From positions 1-10,138 of the forward strand of contig CAMVAG010000066.1 of assembly GCA_947165405.1 (NCBI GenBank): DNA of 10,138 nucleotides, written 5' to 3'. The position numbers and the translations under genes are program-made. This document shows positions 4,444 to 10,138 of this stretch, in pieces. This DNA is from an uncultured Selenomonadales bacterium. Lineage in GTDB: Bacteria; Bacillota; Negativicutes; Selenomonadales; Selenomonadaceae. Within the stretch, counting starts at the first letter, position 1; every line of letters starts with the position of its first letter. The notes under the pieces are model-generated. The model did not search any database and was not told the origin of the DNA. It was given only the letters and a program-made list of their open reading frames with translations.

Positions 4444-5364
4444 TTACCAATTTTCAAAGCGTTGCCCTTTATTCAAGCCGCGAAGGAGTTTCATATCCTC
4501 GACGCTCAATCGGAAATCGAAGACGTTAAAATTTTCGGCGATGTGATTTTTATTTGAGGAGCCAGGTATCGCGATATAGCCCGATTGAATTTGCCAGCGG
4601 AGGACAATCTGCGCGGACGACTTGGAATATTTTTTCGCGAGGCTTTGAACAATTTCGTTGCCGAAAATTTTTTGAGTGTTGCCTCTGCCGCCGAAAGGAT
4701 ACCACGCCTCGACGACCGTGCCGAATTTTTTTACGTAAGCTTGAAGCTCGTCATTTTGATAGAAAAGATGATTTTCGTTTTGAATGACGGCGGGGACAAT
4801 CGACGCGATATTTTTAATTCTGTCGAAGTCACGCGGCGTGTAATAATTTGAAATGCCGATTGAACGAATCTTGCCGGCTTTGACACCGCGCTCCAAAGCT
4901 TTGTAAACTTCCTCGTCGTTGCTGCCGGGCTGATGAATCAACATCAAGTCGACGTAATCCAAGCCGAGCGACTTCAACGAGGCGTCAATGGCGGAATCGG
5001 GTTGATTGTAATTGCCGGGCATAATCTTCGACGTGACGAAAATTTCTTCGCGGGAGGCAATGCCGTCTTGAATCGCCCGCCGAATTCCTCTGCCGACACC
5101 GACCTCGTTGCCGTAATATCTCGCCGTGTCAATCAATCGATAGCCGACCTTGAGCGCGAAGTAAACGCAATCCTCTGCCTCGTCGTCGTTAAGCGTCCAA
5201 GTTCCCAGACCGATAATCGGCATGTTATATCCGCTGTTCAAAGCAACGCTTTCGGCAAAAAAACTTTCACTCGTCATTTGAGGAGCCTCCTTTTGAGCAG
5301 TGCACGCGCCAAATAAATTCATGAACGCCGCGCAGATTATGACCGTAAAAAATTTTTTAACCAT
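4444..5364 (-). CDS. Aldo/keto reductase with lipoprotein-type signal and a possible internal start
   Basis: The 306-aa product has a hydrophobic N-terminus with a lipobox-like LFGAC (Cys21), followed by an aldo/keto reductase (TIM-barrel, NAD(P)H-dependent carbonyl reduction). The catalytic tetrad is present: D79 (IDTARYYGNE), Y84, K113 (VTSK) and H144 (LIHQP). The cofactor loop reads IPGSSNKNHIAEN (266-278), with Gly where many family members have the Lys that holds the NADPH phosphate. The first start, ATG 5364, lies 3 nt past the larB stop and uses GAGG within that stop region, so translation is probably coupled. A second in-frame ATG at 5277 (Met30) has a better SD (AAAAGGAGG, 8-nt spacer). 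It would give a 277-aa protein without a signal, beginning just before the barrel. The substrate is unknown. The signal peptide is visible; export of an active enzyme is inference, since NAD(P)H is cytosolic. Confidence 0.9.
   Translation of the reverse strand: MVKKFFTVIICAAFMNLFGACTAQKEAPQMTSESFFAESVALNSGYNMPIIGLGTWTLNDDEAEDCVYFALKVGYRLIDTARYYGNEVGVGRGIRRAIQDGIASREEIFVTSKIMPGNYNQPDSAIDASLKSLGLDYVDLMLIHQPGSNDEEVYKALERGVKAGKIRSIGISNYYTPRDFDRIKNIASIVPAVIQNENHLFYQNDELQAYVKKFGTVVEAWYPFGGRGNTQKIFGNEIVQSLAKKYSKSSAQIVLRWQIQSGYIAIPGSSNKNHIAENFNVFDFRLSVEDMKLLRGLNKGQRFENW
5278..5294 (-). promoter_or_regulatory. Strong internal Shine-Dalgarno in front of Met30 of the reductase
   Basis: On the minus strand AAAAGGAGG (5294-5286) is followed by 8 nt and ATG (5277-5275), in frame with the reductase. 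It is stronger than the GAGG used at the first start. It lies exactly between the signal segment and the catalytic domain. Confidence 0.6.
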
Positions 5365-5367
5365 GAT

Positions 5368-6132
5368 TCACCTCATGCGATTAATTTTCGAGGCAAGCAC
5401 ACCCGCCCCGAATCCGTTATCGATATTGACGACGCCGACGCCCGCCGCGCAAGTGTTGAGCATTGCCAAGAGAGCGGCAAGTCCTTGAAAGGAAGCACCG
5501 TAGCCGACGCTTGTGGGCACGGCAATGACGGGTCGATTTGTCAAGCCGCCGACGACACTCGCCAAAGCACCTTCCATGCCTGCCACGACGATTATCACGT
5601 TCGCGGAAGTAATTTCGTTCATGTGAGCGAAGAGCCGATGAATTCCGGCAACACCGCAATCGTAGCAAGTGCCGACCGCATTTCCCCAAAGATAAGCCGT
5701 AAGCCTCGCCTCTTCGGCAACGGGAACATCACTCGTGCCCGCCGTCACGATTAAAATTTTTTTCTTCTCGTCGCGTGTCAAAGTTTTATCGCGGTCAACG
5801 TAAATCATGCGGGCGGTCTCGTCATAGACGGCGGCGGGAATTTCTTCGCGCAAAAATTCAAATTGCTCGCGGCTTGCACGGCTCGCGATTAAATTTCCGT
5901 TGCTGCGTTCGTAAAGATTTTTAAAAATAATTTTGAGCTGCTCTTTGGTTTTGCCGGGCGAATAAACAACTTCGGGGAAACCTTGTCGAAGCTCGCGCCC
6001 GTGGTCAATCGTCGCGAATCCGAAACTTTCCGTCGCCAAAGAAAAATTTTTCAGCTCGGATAAAATTTTTTCCTCCGCAATTAATCCCGACTTGTAATCG
6101 CGCAAAAGTTCAAGCAAATTTTTTTCTGTCAT
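5368..6132 (-). CDS. larB: LarB: pyridinium-3,5-biscarboxylic acid mononucleotide synthase
   Basis: LarB carboxylates and hydrolyses nicotinic acid adenine dinucleotide, the first step of nickel-pincer nucleotide cofactor synthesis (cofactor of lactate racemase and related enzymes). The product of 254 aa has a family-specific N-terminal half (SFGFATIDHGRELRQGFPEVVYS) and a PurE-like C-terminal half with ILIVTAGTSDVPVAEEA, a YDCGVAGIHRL segment, VVAGMEGALASVVGGL and PVIAVPTSVGYGASFQGL. I chose ATG at 6132, which has GAGG (6144-6141) 8 nt upstream; the GTG at 6141 overlaps that SD. It is the first gene of an operon with the reductase. larC and larE are not in this window, so the pathway must be completed elsewhere, or LarB serves another enzyme. 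Confidence 0.93.
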   Translation of the reverse strand: MTEKNLLELLRDYKSGLIAEEKILSELKNFSLATESFGFATIDHGRELRQGFPEVVYSPGKTKEQLKIIFKNLYERSNGNLIASRASREQFEFLREEIPAAVYDETARMIYVDRDKTLTRDEKKKILIVTAGTSDVPVAEEARLTAYLWGNAVGTCYDCGVAGIHRLFAHMNEITSANVIIVVAGMEGALASVVGGLTNRPVIAVPTSVGYGASFQGLAALLAMLNTCAAGVGVVNIDNGFGAGVLASKINRMR

Positions 6133-6153
6133 GATGTTCACCTCGCCGAATAA

Positions 6154-6182
6154 AATAAATCATAAATCCCGCTCCAAGTCAA
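6154..6182 (-). promoter_or_regulatory. Probable larB promoter
   Basis: On the minus strand TTGACT (6182-6177), 17 nt and TTTATT (6159-6154). The -35 is good and the -10 moderate. It is divergent from the promoter at 6200-6228, with about 20 bp between the two. Confidence 0.5.
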
Positions 6183-6199
6183 CGCGAAAAAATTTCTGC

Positions 6200-6228
6200 T
6201 TTTCATTGCGGCGATAATTGGTTATAAT
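6200..6228 (+). promoter_or_regulatory. Promoter of the 91-aa / NYN operon
   Basis: TTTTCA (6200-6205), 17 nt and a perfect TATAAT (6223-6228). The start would be near 6235, about 33 nt before the first gene. Confidence 0.65.
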
Positions 6229-6267
6229 GCGGCGGTATCAAAAATTTTTTGAAGGGAGTTTTATTTC

Positions 6268-6543
6268 ATGGCAAAAGCAGGTAAAGCCTTTATCTTTTTC
6301 AACTGCGACGCCGACAAAAGCGAAGCGTCCATGAATGTCTTCTACAATCGAGTCGTTTATAAAGATACGAAAACTTCGCGGAAAAATCTTTGGAAGAAAG
6401 TCAAGGAAGAATACGGCGCGGAACGAATTCAAATCGCGGCGGAAAATCTTCAAGCCGTCGAGCTGGCGATAATCGAGGGCGACCCCGTCGAGGCAAGTAA
6501 CTTTATCCAATTCGGTGCGATTCGTGCTTTTGAGTGCTATTGA
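6268..6543 (+). CDS. Unrecognised conserved-looking 91-aa protein
   Basis: The frame starts at ATG 6268 with GAAGGGAG (6251-6258) 9 nt upstream and ends at 6543. The protein (MAKAGKAFIFFNCD... to ...FGAIRAFECY) is soluble, with no signal or membrane segment. A short beta-like AFIFFNCD stretch opens it, a basic helical middle follows (KDTKTSRKNLWKKVKEEYG), and then an acidic/aliphatic half. I recognise no family. It is the first gene of an operon: the next start lies 9 nt past its stop, and the next SD (TGAGG) overlaps that stop, so the two are probably translationally coupled. Promoter, SD and coupling make it a real gene. A role tied to the NYN protein is a guess from position. Confidence 0.85.
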   Translation: MAKAGKAFIFFNCDADKSEASMNVFYNRVVYKDTKTSRKNLWKKVKEEYGAERIQIAAENLQAVELAIIEGDPVEASNFIQFGAIRAFECY

Positions 6544-6552
6544 GGTTTTTGA

Positions 6553-7362
6553 ATGTCTCAAAAAAAAATCGCGCTCTTCATCGACGCGGACAACATCTCC
6601 TCAAAATTCGGCAAGCAGATTATCGACACGTTGGAAAGCCGCGGCGAAATTTTTATCCGACGCATTTACGGCAACTGGGAAAAACTTTCTCTGCACGGCT
6701 GGAACGATTGCATTTTAAATTTTTCACTCCGAGCGGTTCAGCAACCCGATTTTGTTTCGGGCAAGAACGCAACCGATATGTCTTTGGCGATTGACGCAAT
6801 GGACGTGCTCTACGGCGGAAAGGCTGAAATTTTCGCGCTTATTTCAAACGACAGCGACTTCACTCCGCTTGCGATTCGTCTTCGCGAGGGCGGCATGAAT
6901 ATAATCGGCATGGGCAACGCGAACGCCTCAATTTCTTTTCGCAACGCCTGCAACGAGTTTATCGACTTGGACGCCGCAGAAAAAATTCAAACCGCCGAGC
7001 CGAAGAAAAAATCTTCGCCCGCGCAGAAAAAAATTTCGCCCGCTCAAATGTCTTTGTTCACGGAAGAAAAAATTCCTCCGCCGCCGAAATCAAAAGTCGT
7101 GCCGATAAGCGAGAAAAAAATTCAGAGCGAACAAGACAAAAAACTTCAACGGATTCACAGCGTCCTTCGCGAGACCTCAAAGCTTCACGGCGACGAAAAA
7201 AATTTTGTGGATTTGGGTTACGCCGGAAATGCCATCGCTCAAAAAAATTTAAGCATAAAAGGTTTGGGGCACAGCACGTTGAGTAAATTCGTTTCCGCCT
7301 TCCCGAAGCTTTACGAGGTCAAGAAGGTCGGAAAAAATTTTGCTTATCGTTGCAAAGATTGA
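6553..7362 (+). CDS. NYN-domain (LabA/DUF88-like) putative RNase with LOTUS/OST-HTH-like C-terminus
   Basis: The 269-aa product begins with a NYN/PIN-like nuclease domain (about 4-140). The expected metal-binding acids are present: D11 and D13 in IALFIDADN, D75 in NATDMSLAIDAMD, and D100/D102 in ISNDSDF. A basic, Pro/Ser-rich linker follows (about 148-192, with KKKSSPAQKK and IPPPPKSK). The C-terminal region (about 195-269: FVDLGYAGNAI, HSTLSKFVSAFPKLYEVKKVGKNFAYR) reads like an OST-HTH/LOTUS RNA-binding domain. This domain order is known for bacterial NYN proteins, suggesting an RNA-cleaving or RNA-handling enzyme in the cytoplasm. The start ATG 6553 has GAGG 7 nt upstream, overlapping the stop of the preceding gene. 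Target RNAs cannot be inferred. Confidence 0.9.
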   Translation: MSQKKIALFIDADNISSKFGKQIIDTLESRGEIFIRRIYGNWEKLSLHGWNDCILNFSLRAVQQPDFVSGKNATDMSLAIDAMDVLYGGKAEIFALISNDSDFTPLAIRLREGGMNIIGMGNANASISFRNACNEFIDLDAAEKIQTAEPKKKSSPAQKKISPAQMSLFTEEKIPPPPKSKVVPISEKKIQSEQDKKLQRIHSVLRETSKLHGDEKNFVDLGYAGNAIAQKNLSIKGLGHSTLSKFVSAFPKLYEVKKVGKNFAYRCKD

Positions 7363-7410
7363 CTTCGACTTTTCAGAAAATTGTTCCGAAATTTTTTTGC
7401 CGTTAATCTG

Positions 7411-7439
7411 TAGACAAAAGATAAAGTGTCGTTTATAAT
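7411..7439 (+). promoter_or_regulatory. ptsG promoter
   Basis: TAGACA (7411-7416), 17 nt and TATAAT (7434-7439). The start would be near 7446, leaving a leader of about 160 nt before ptsG. Confidence 0.78.
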
Positions 7440-7445
7440 TTTAAA

Positions 7446-7605
7446 AATATCTTGCAAGAGGAGGAGGCTCGTTTGAAGGGCATCCTCCTTTTGCAAGAGG
7501 AGCCATTTGATTCAGGCTCTAAGTATAGAAAAATATAGTGGGAAGGAGGATATTTTTTCACTCGGAAATTTGTTTTCATTTTTTTTCGTGTAAGGAGGTT
7601 TTAAA
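7446..7605 (+). promoter_or_regulatory. Structured ptsG leader RNA with alternative pairings
   Basis: A 15-bp stem with one wobble forms from CTTGCAAGAGGAGGA (7451-7465) and TCCTCCTTTTGCAAG (7483-7497), with a 17-nt loop. A second hairpin pairs GGAGCC (7499-7504) with GGCTCT (7515-7520). The loop of the first holds GGCTC (7466-7470), which can pair instead with GAGCC at 7500-7504. ATCCTCCTT (7482-7490) is also fully complementary to AAGGAGGAT (7543-7551) further down. Such exclusive pairings suggest transcript- or translation-level control of glucose permease synthesis. No T run follows the hairpins, so a classic terminator/antiterminator is not evident. I see no match to the RAT site of the GlcT/LicT class. 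Confidence 0.55.
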
Positions 7606-9804
7606 ATGAGTGAAGGAGGAAGTTCGGCATTTGCCGTAGCGCAACAGATCGGTAAGTCGTTGTTCCTGCCGATTGCCGTTTTGCCGTTCGCGGGCGTTCT
7701 GTTGGGTATCGGTGCCTCGTTCTCGAACCCGACGACAATCGCGGCTTACGGCTTGGAAGGTACGCTTCACCCCGGCAGTGTCATTTTCAGCTTCATGGTT
7801 ATTCTTTCAAACGTCGGCGGAGCAATCTTTGGCAACTTGCCGTTGATATTCGCGTTGGCGGTTGCTCTCGGCATGGCGAAAAAAGAAAAAGGTATCGCCG
7901 TTCTTGGCGCAGCAATTTTTTATCTTGTTATGCTCACAACGATTCACGTCTTCTTGGGTCTCGACGGCTCGATTCACGCTGACGGCTCGATTGACCCCAG
8001 CGTTCGTGAAGGCGCGATAACTTCCGTGCTCGGTATCGTCACTTTGCAGATGGGTGTTTTCGCAGGTATCGTTACGGGCTTGGTTGCGGCGGAACTTTGT
8101 AATCGCTACTACAAAATGCAACTGCCGCCCGCGTTTTCATTCTTCGGCGGCACTCGTTTCGTCCCGATTGTTTGTATGATTTTCGGCATTATTGTCGGTG
8201 TCATTATGTATTTCGTTTGGCCGTTCATTCAAAGCGGTATCTTCGCACTCGGCGGCATAGTTCAGGCGGCAGGTTATTTCGGCACCTTCTTCTTTGGTTG
8301 CTGTGAACGTGCATTAATTCCTTTCGGCTTGCATCATATCTTCTACCTGCCTTTCTGGCAGACGGGTCTCGGCGGCACTGCCGTTATCGACGGACAAACC
8401 GTCATGGGCGCGCAGAATATTTTCTTCGCTGAACTCGCCTCGCCGAACACCGAACATTTCTCGGTTGACGCTTGCCGTTTCTTGATGGGTAAATTCCCCT
8501 TCATGATGGCGGGTCTTCCGGCTGCGGCTTATGCAATGTACACTTGCGCTCGTCCCGAAAAGAAAAAAGCTGCCGGCTCCCTTTTGTTCTCGGTCGGTTT
8601 GACTTCGTTCTTGACGGGTATCACAGAGCCTATCGAATTTACATTCCTCTTCCTTGCGAAAGAACTTTTCGCGATTCACGTTTTCTACGCAGGTTGCTGT
8701 TTTGCGGCTTGCCATATTCTCGGCATTGCAATGGGTACAACATTCTCCGACGGTTTGATTGACTTTATCCTTTACGGCGTCCTGCCCGGTCAAGCAAAAT
8801 CCAACTGGATGATGATGTTGCCTCTGTTCGCTGTGGTGGCTGTTGTTTACTTCATTACGTTTAAATTCTTCATTATGAAATGGGATCTGAAGACTCCGGG
8901 TCGTGAAGCTGACGACGAGGAAGTCAAGATGATGTCCAAAGACGAATACCGCAAAGCTACGGGCGTCGGTGTCGCAGGCGGCGGCGCAGGCGGTGCGGCT
9001 CTTGCAAACCTCACTCCCGACCAGCAAAAATCTGCCGTCATTCTCGGCGGTGTCGGCGGTGTCGATAACGTCACTGAAATTGACTGCTGCGCAACTCGTC
9101 TCCGCTTGACTTTGGTCGACGGTTCGAAAGTCAACGAGGCTGTCCTCAAATCCACAGGCGCGGGCGGCGTCGTTATCAAAGGCAACGCTATCCAAGTCAT
9201 TTACGGACCTTCCGTCACTATCGTCAAAGCCAACTTCGAGGAATTCGTTGAAGACATTCGCGCAGGCAAGATTGATCGTTCGATTCTTGAAGGTGCTTCG
9301 GGCGGCGGCGGTGCTGCGGCAGCTGAAGAAGAAAAGCCCAAGATGCAAGACGCAACCTTTGGCGCACATTTGACAGGTCGTATGATGCTCATGAATGAAG
9401 TTCCCGACGACGGCTTTGCCTCTCGTGCAATGGGCGACGGCGTTGCAGTCGAACCGACCGAAGGCAAATTGGTTGCTCCTGCCGACGGTACAATTACTCT
9501 TATCTTCCCGACCAAACACGCAATCGGCATGGTCACACCCGAAGGCGCGGAACTCCTCATGCATATCGGTATCGATACCGTTAAGCTTGACGGTCAGCAC
9601 TTTGAAGTTCACGTCACCGACGGTCAAGAAGTCAAGCGCGGCGATCTCCTCGTCACCTTCGACATCGATGCAATCCACAAGGCAGGCTACCCCGTCACCA
9701 CTCCGCTTATCGTCACCAACTCTTCGGCTTACGGCACAGTTCGTCCGCTCAAGACCGGCGACGTCAAAGCCGGTACCGACGACTTGCTTGAAGTTCTCGG
9801 TTAA
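7606..9804 (+). CDS. ptsG: PTS glucose-type permease EIICBA
   Basis: One 732-aa chain imports and phosphorylates a hexose, most likely glucose, using phosphate from HPr. The membrane EIIC domain (about 8-430) contains PFGLHHIFYLPFW (239-251), close in wording to the B. subtilis-type PtsG, and the sugar-site motif GITEPIEF (338-345). EIIB (about 470-550) carries the phospho-Cys motif IDCCATRLR, with Cys495 the likely acceptor. An Ala/Gly/Glu linker (about 564-580) leads to EIIA (about 583-732) with His638 (KHAIGM) and the phospho-acceptor His653 (LMHIGIDTV). All phosphotransfer residues are present. The start ATG has AAGGAGG 7 nt upstream. The gene is monocistronic with its own promoter and terminator. 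Glucosamine or N-acetylglucosamine permeases share this layout, so specificity is likely but not proven. Confidence 0.95.
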   Translation: MSEGGSSAFAVAQQIGKSLFLPIAVLPFAGVLLGIGASFSNPTTIAAYGLEGTLHPGSVIFSFMVILSNVGGAIFGNLPLIFALAVALGMAKKEKGIAVLGAAIFYLVMLTTIHVFLGLDGSIHADGSIDPSVREGAITSVLGIVTLQMGVFAGIVTGLVAAELCNRYYKMQLPPAFSFFGGTRFVPIVCMIFGIIVGVIMYFVWPFIQSGIFALGGIVQAAGYFGTFFFGCCERALIPFGLHHIFYLPFWQTGLGGTAVIDGQTVMGAQNIFFAELASPNTEHFSVDACRFLMGKFPFMMAGLPAAAYAMYTCARPEKKKAAGSLLFSVGLTSFLTGITEPIEFTFLFLAKELFAIHVFYAGCCFAACHILGIAMGTTFSDGLIDFILYGVLPGQAKSNWMMMLPLFAVVAVVYFITFKFFIMKWDLKTPGREADDEEVKMMSKDEYRKATGVGVAGGGAGGAALANLTPDQQKSAVILGGVGGVDNVTEIDCCATRLRLTLVDGSKVNEAVLKSTGAGGVVIKGNAIQVIYGPSVTIVKANFEEFVEDIRAGKIDRSILEGASGGGGAAAAEEEKPKMQDATFGAHLTGRMMLMNEVPDDGFASRAMGDGVAVEPTEGKLVAPADGTITLIFPTKHAIGMVTPEGAELLMHIGIDTVKLDGQHFEVHVTDGQEVKRGDLLVTFDIDAIHKAGYPVTTPLIVTNSSAYGTVRPLKTGDVKAGTDDLLEVLG

Positions 9805-9855
9805 GCCGCTTACGTTTCGAAAATTCGAGTGAATAATATTCTTCCTTAAGTTAAG

Positions 9856-9885
9856 CCCGTCGAATATCGGCGGGTAATTTTTTTT
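9856..9885 (+). terminator. ptsG intrinsic terminator
   Basis: A 7-bp stem (CCCGTCG 9856-9862 with CGGCGGG 9868-9874, one wobble; loop AATAT) is followed by TAA and eight T (9878-9885). It lies 52 nt past the stop codon. Confidence 0.88.
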
Positions 9886-9896
9886 AACAAATTAAA

Positions 9897-9957
9897 GGAG
9901 CCGTCATGGATGACGGCTCCTCGTTCGCGCATTTGCGTGATGCAAATACCGCGAACG
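9897..9957. other. Two strong adjacent hairpins after the ptsG terminator
   Basis: The first is an 11-bp perfect inverted repeat (GGAGCCGTCAT 9897-9907 with ATGACGGCTCC 9910-9920). The second nests two helices, CGTTCGCG (9922-9929) with CGCGAACG (9950-9957) and ATTTGC (9931-9936) with GCAAAT (9942-9947). One base separates the two hairpins. No gene is near, and no own promoter is evident. The arrangement repeats that after ftsZ (2819-2875), although the sequences differ. Confidence 0.7.
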
Positions 9958-10000
9958 CCACCAACTCAAAATTATTCGCAGGCAAATTCAGCGGACAAAT

Positions 10001-10138
10001 ACGCCCCCGCGAGGCGGGCTTTCTTTTTGCTACTTTTTCTTTGCCCGCACAAAGAAAAAGTAGAAGAAAAAATTTTAAAAGTCATTGAACGTTCAATCGA
10101 AGTGACGAGCTCCGACAAGAACAGCCGGTTCTGCGTGC
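10001..10138. repeat. Dispersed intergenic repeat, copy B (runs to the window edge)
   Basis: This is the second copy of the 2881-2990 repeat. It has CGCCCCCGCGAGG with a longer GC stem (GCCC 10003-10006 with GGGC 10016-10019) and a T-rich tail. The same 14-bp inverted repeat follows (10030-10043 with 10050-10063; loop CCCGCA differs from copy A), then AGAAGAAAAAA and TCAATCGAAGTGA. A perfect 14-bp palindrome, ATTGAACGTTCAAT, sits at 10084-10097; in copy A it has decayed (2961-2974). Conserved stems with different loops suggest selection on the RNA or DNA fold. Confidence 0.8.

Noticed and set aside
6133..6141. GTG at 6141 as larB start, three codons earlier
   Set aside because: It overlaps the GAGG of the SD itself; ATG at 6132 has correct spacing.
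7376..7397. Possible terminator after the NYN gene
   Set aside because: Only a short A/T-rich stem before seven T; too weak to call. The end of that operon remains undefined.
8314..9678. 454-codon frame antisense to ptsG
   Set aside because: It is the mirror of a well-supported gene. It has a Cys/His/Asp-rich, domain-free translation and no promoter or SD of its own.
9906..10088. 60-codon frame with AAAGGAG just before ATG
   Set aside because: The apparent SD and start are the two arms of a perfect hairpin, and the frame reads on through the dispersed repeat. The composition does not look like a protein.

Overview
The window looks like chromosomal DNA of a moderate-GC Firmicute. Strong AGGAGG-type ribosome binding sites, near-consensus sigma-A promoters, a B. 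subtilis-like PtsG (EIICBA) and A-type RNase P RNA all fit. Negativicutes is my best guess, but that rests on general gene style and is an inference, not a proven assignment.

Layout. (1) 1-826: the 3' part of an IS110-family insertion sequence, open at the left edge. (2) 825-1530: tandem 346-bp cassettes on the minus strand. Each is built as promoter, SD, 31-codon hydrophobic peptide gene and terminator. Only the middle cassette is intact (promoter 1207-1235, peptide gene 1063-1158, terminator 972-1004). The left one appears cut by the IS between promoter and SD, and the right one has lost its -10, SD and first codons. (3) 1573-2793: ftsZ with its own promoter, standing alone without ftsA. 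(4) 2794-3121: a composite hairpin/terminator repeat, followed by a consensus promoter. (5) 3122-3541: the RNase P RNA gene rnpB, carrying an extra low-complexity hairpin in its P12 arm, then a repeat-derived terminator hairpin. (6) 3682-4350: a secreted NlpC/P60 peptidoglycan hydrolase with a peptidoglycan-binding domain, convergent with the next operon across a bidirectional terminator. (7) 6132-4444, minus strand: larB followed by an aldo/keto reductase with a lipoprotein-type signal and a second in-frame start. (8) 6268-7362: a two-gene operon of an unrecognised 91-aa protein and a NYN-domain (LabA/DUF88-like) protein with a LOTUS-like C-terminus. (9) 7411-9804: ptsG, a one-chain glucose-type EIICBA permease, preceded by a structured leader RNA of about 160 nt. 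(10) 9805-10138: the ptsG terminator, two strong hairpins and a second copy of the composite terminator repeat seen after ftsZ.

Most genes are housekeeping: division, RNase P, wall hydrolysis, sugar uptake and nickel-pincer cofactor synthesis. The less ordinary material lies between them: the decaying tandem toxin-like cassettes beside the IS110 element, the insert in rnpB, the ptsG leader with mutually exclusive pairings, the dual-start reductase and the 91-aa/NYN-LOTUS operon. I see no CRISPR array, tRNA or clear novel defence system.
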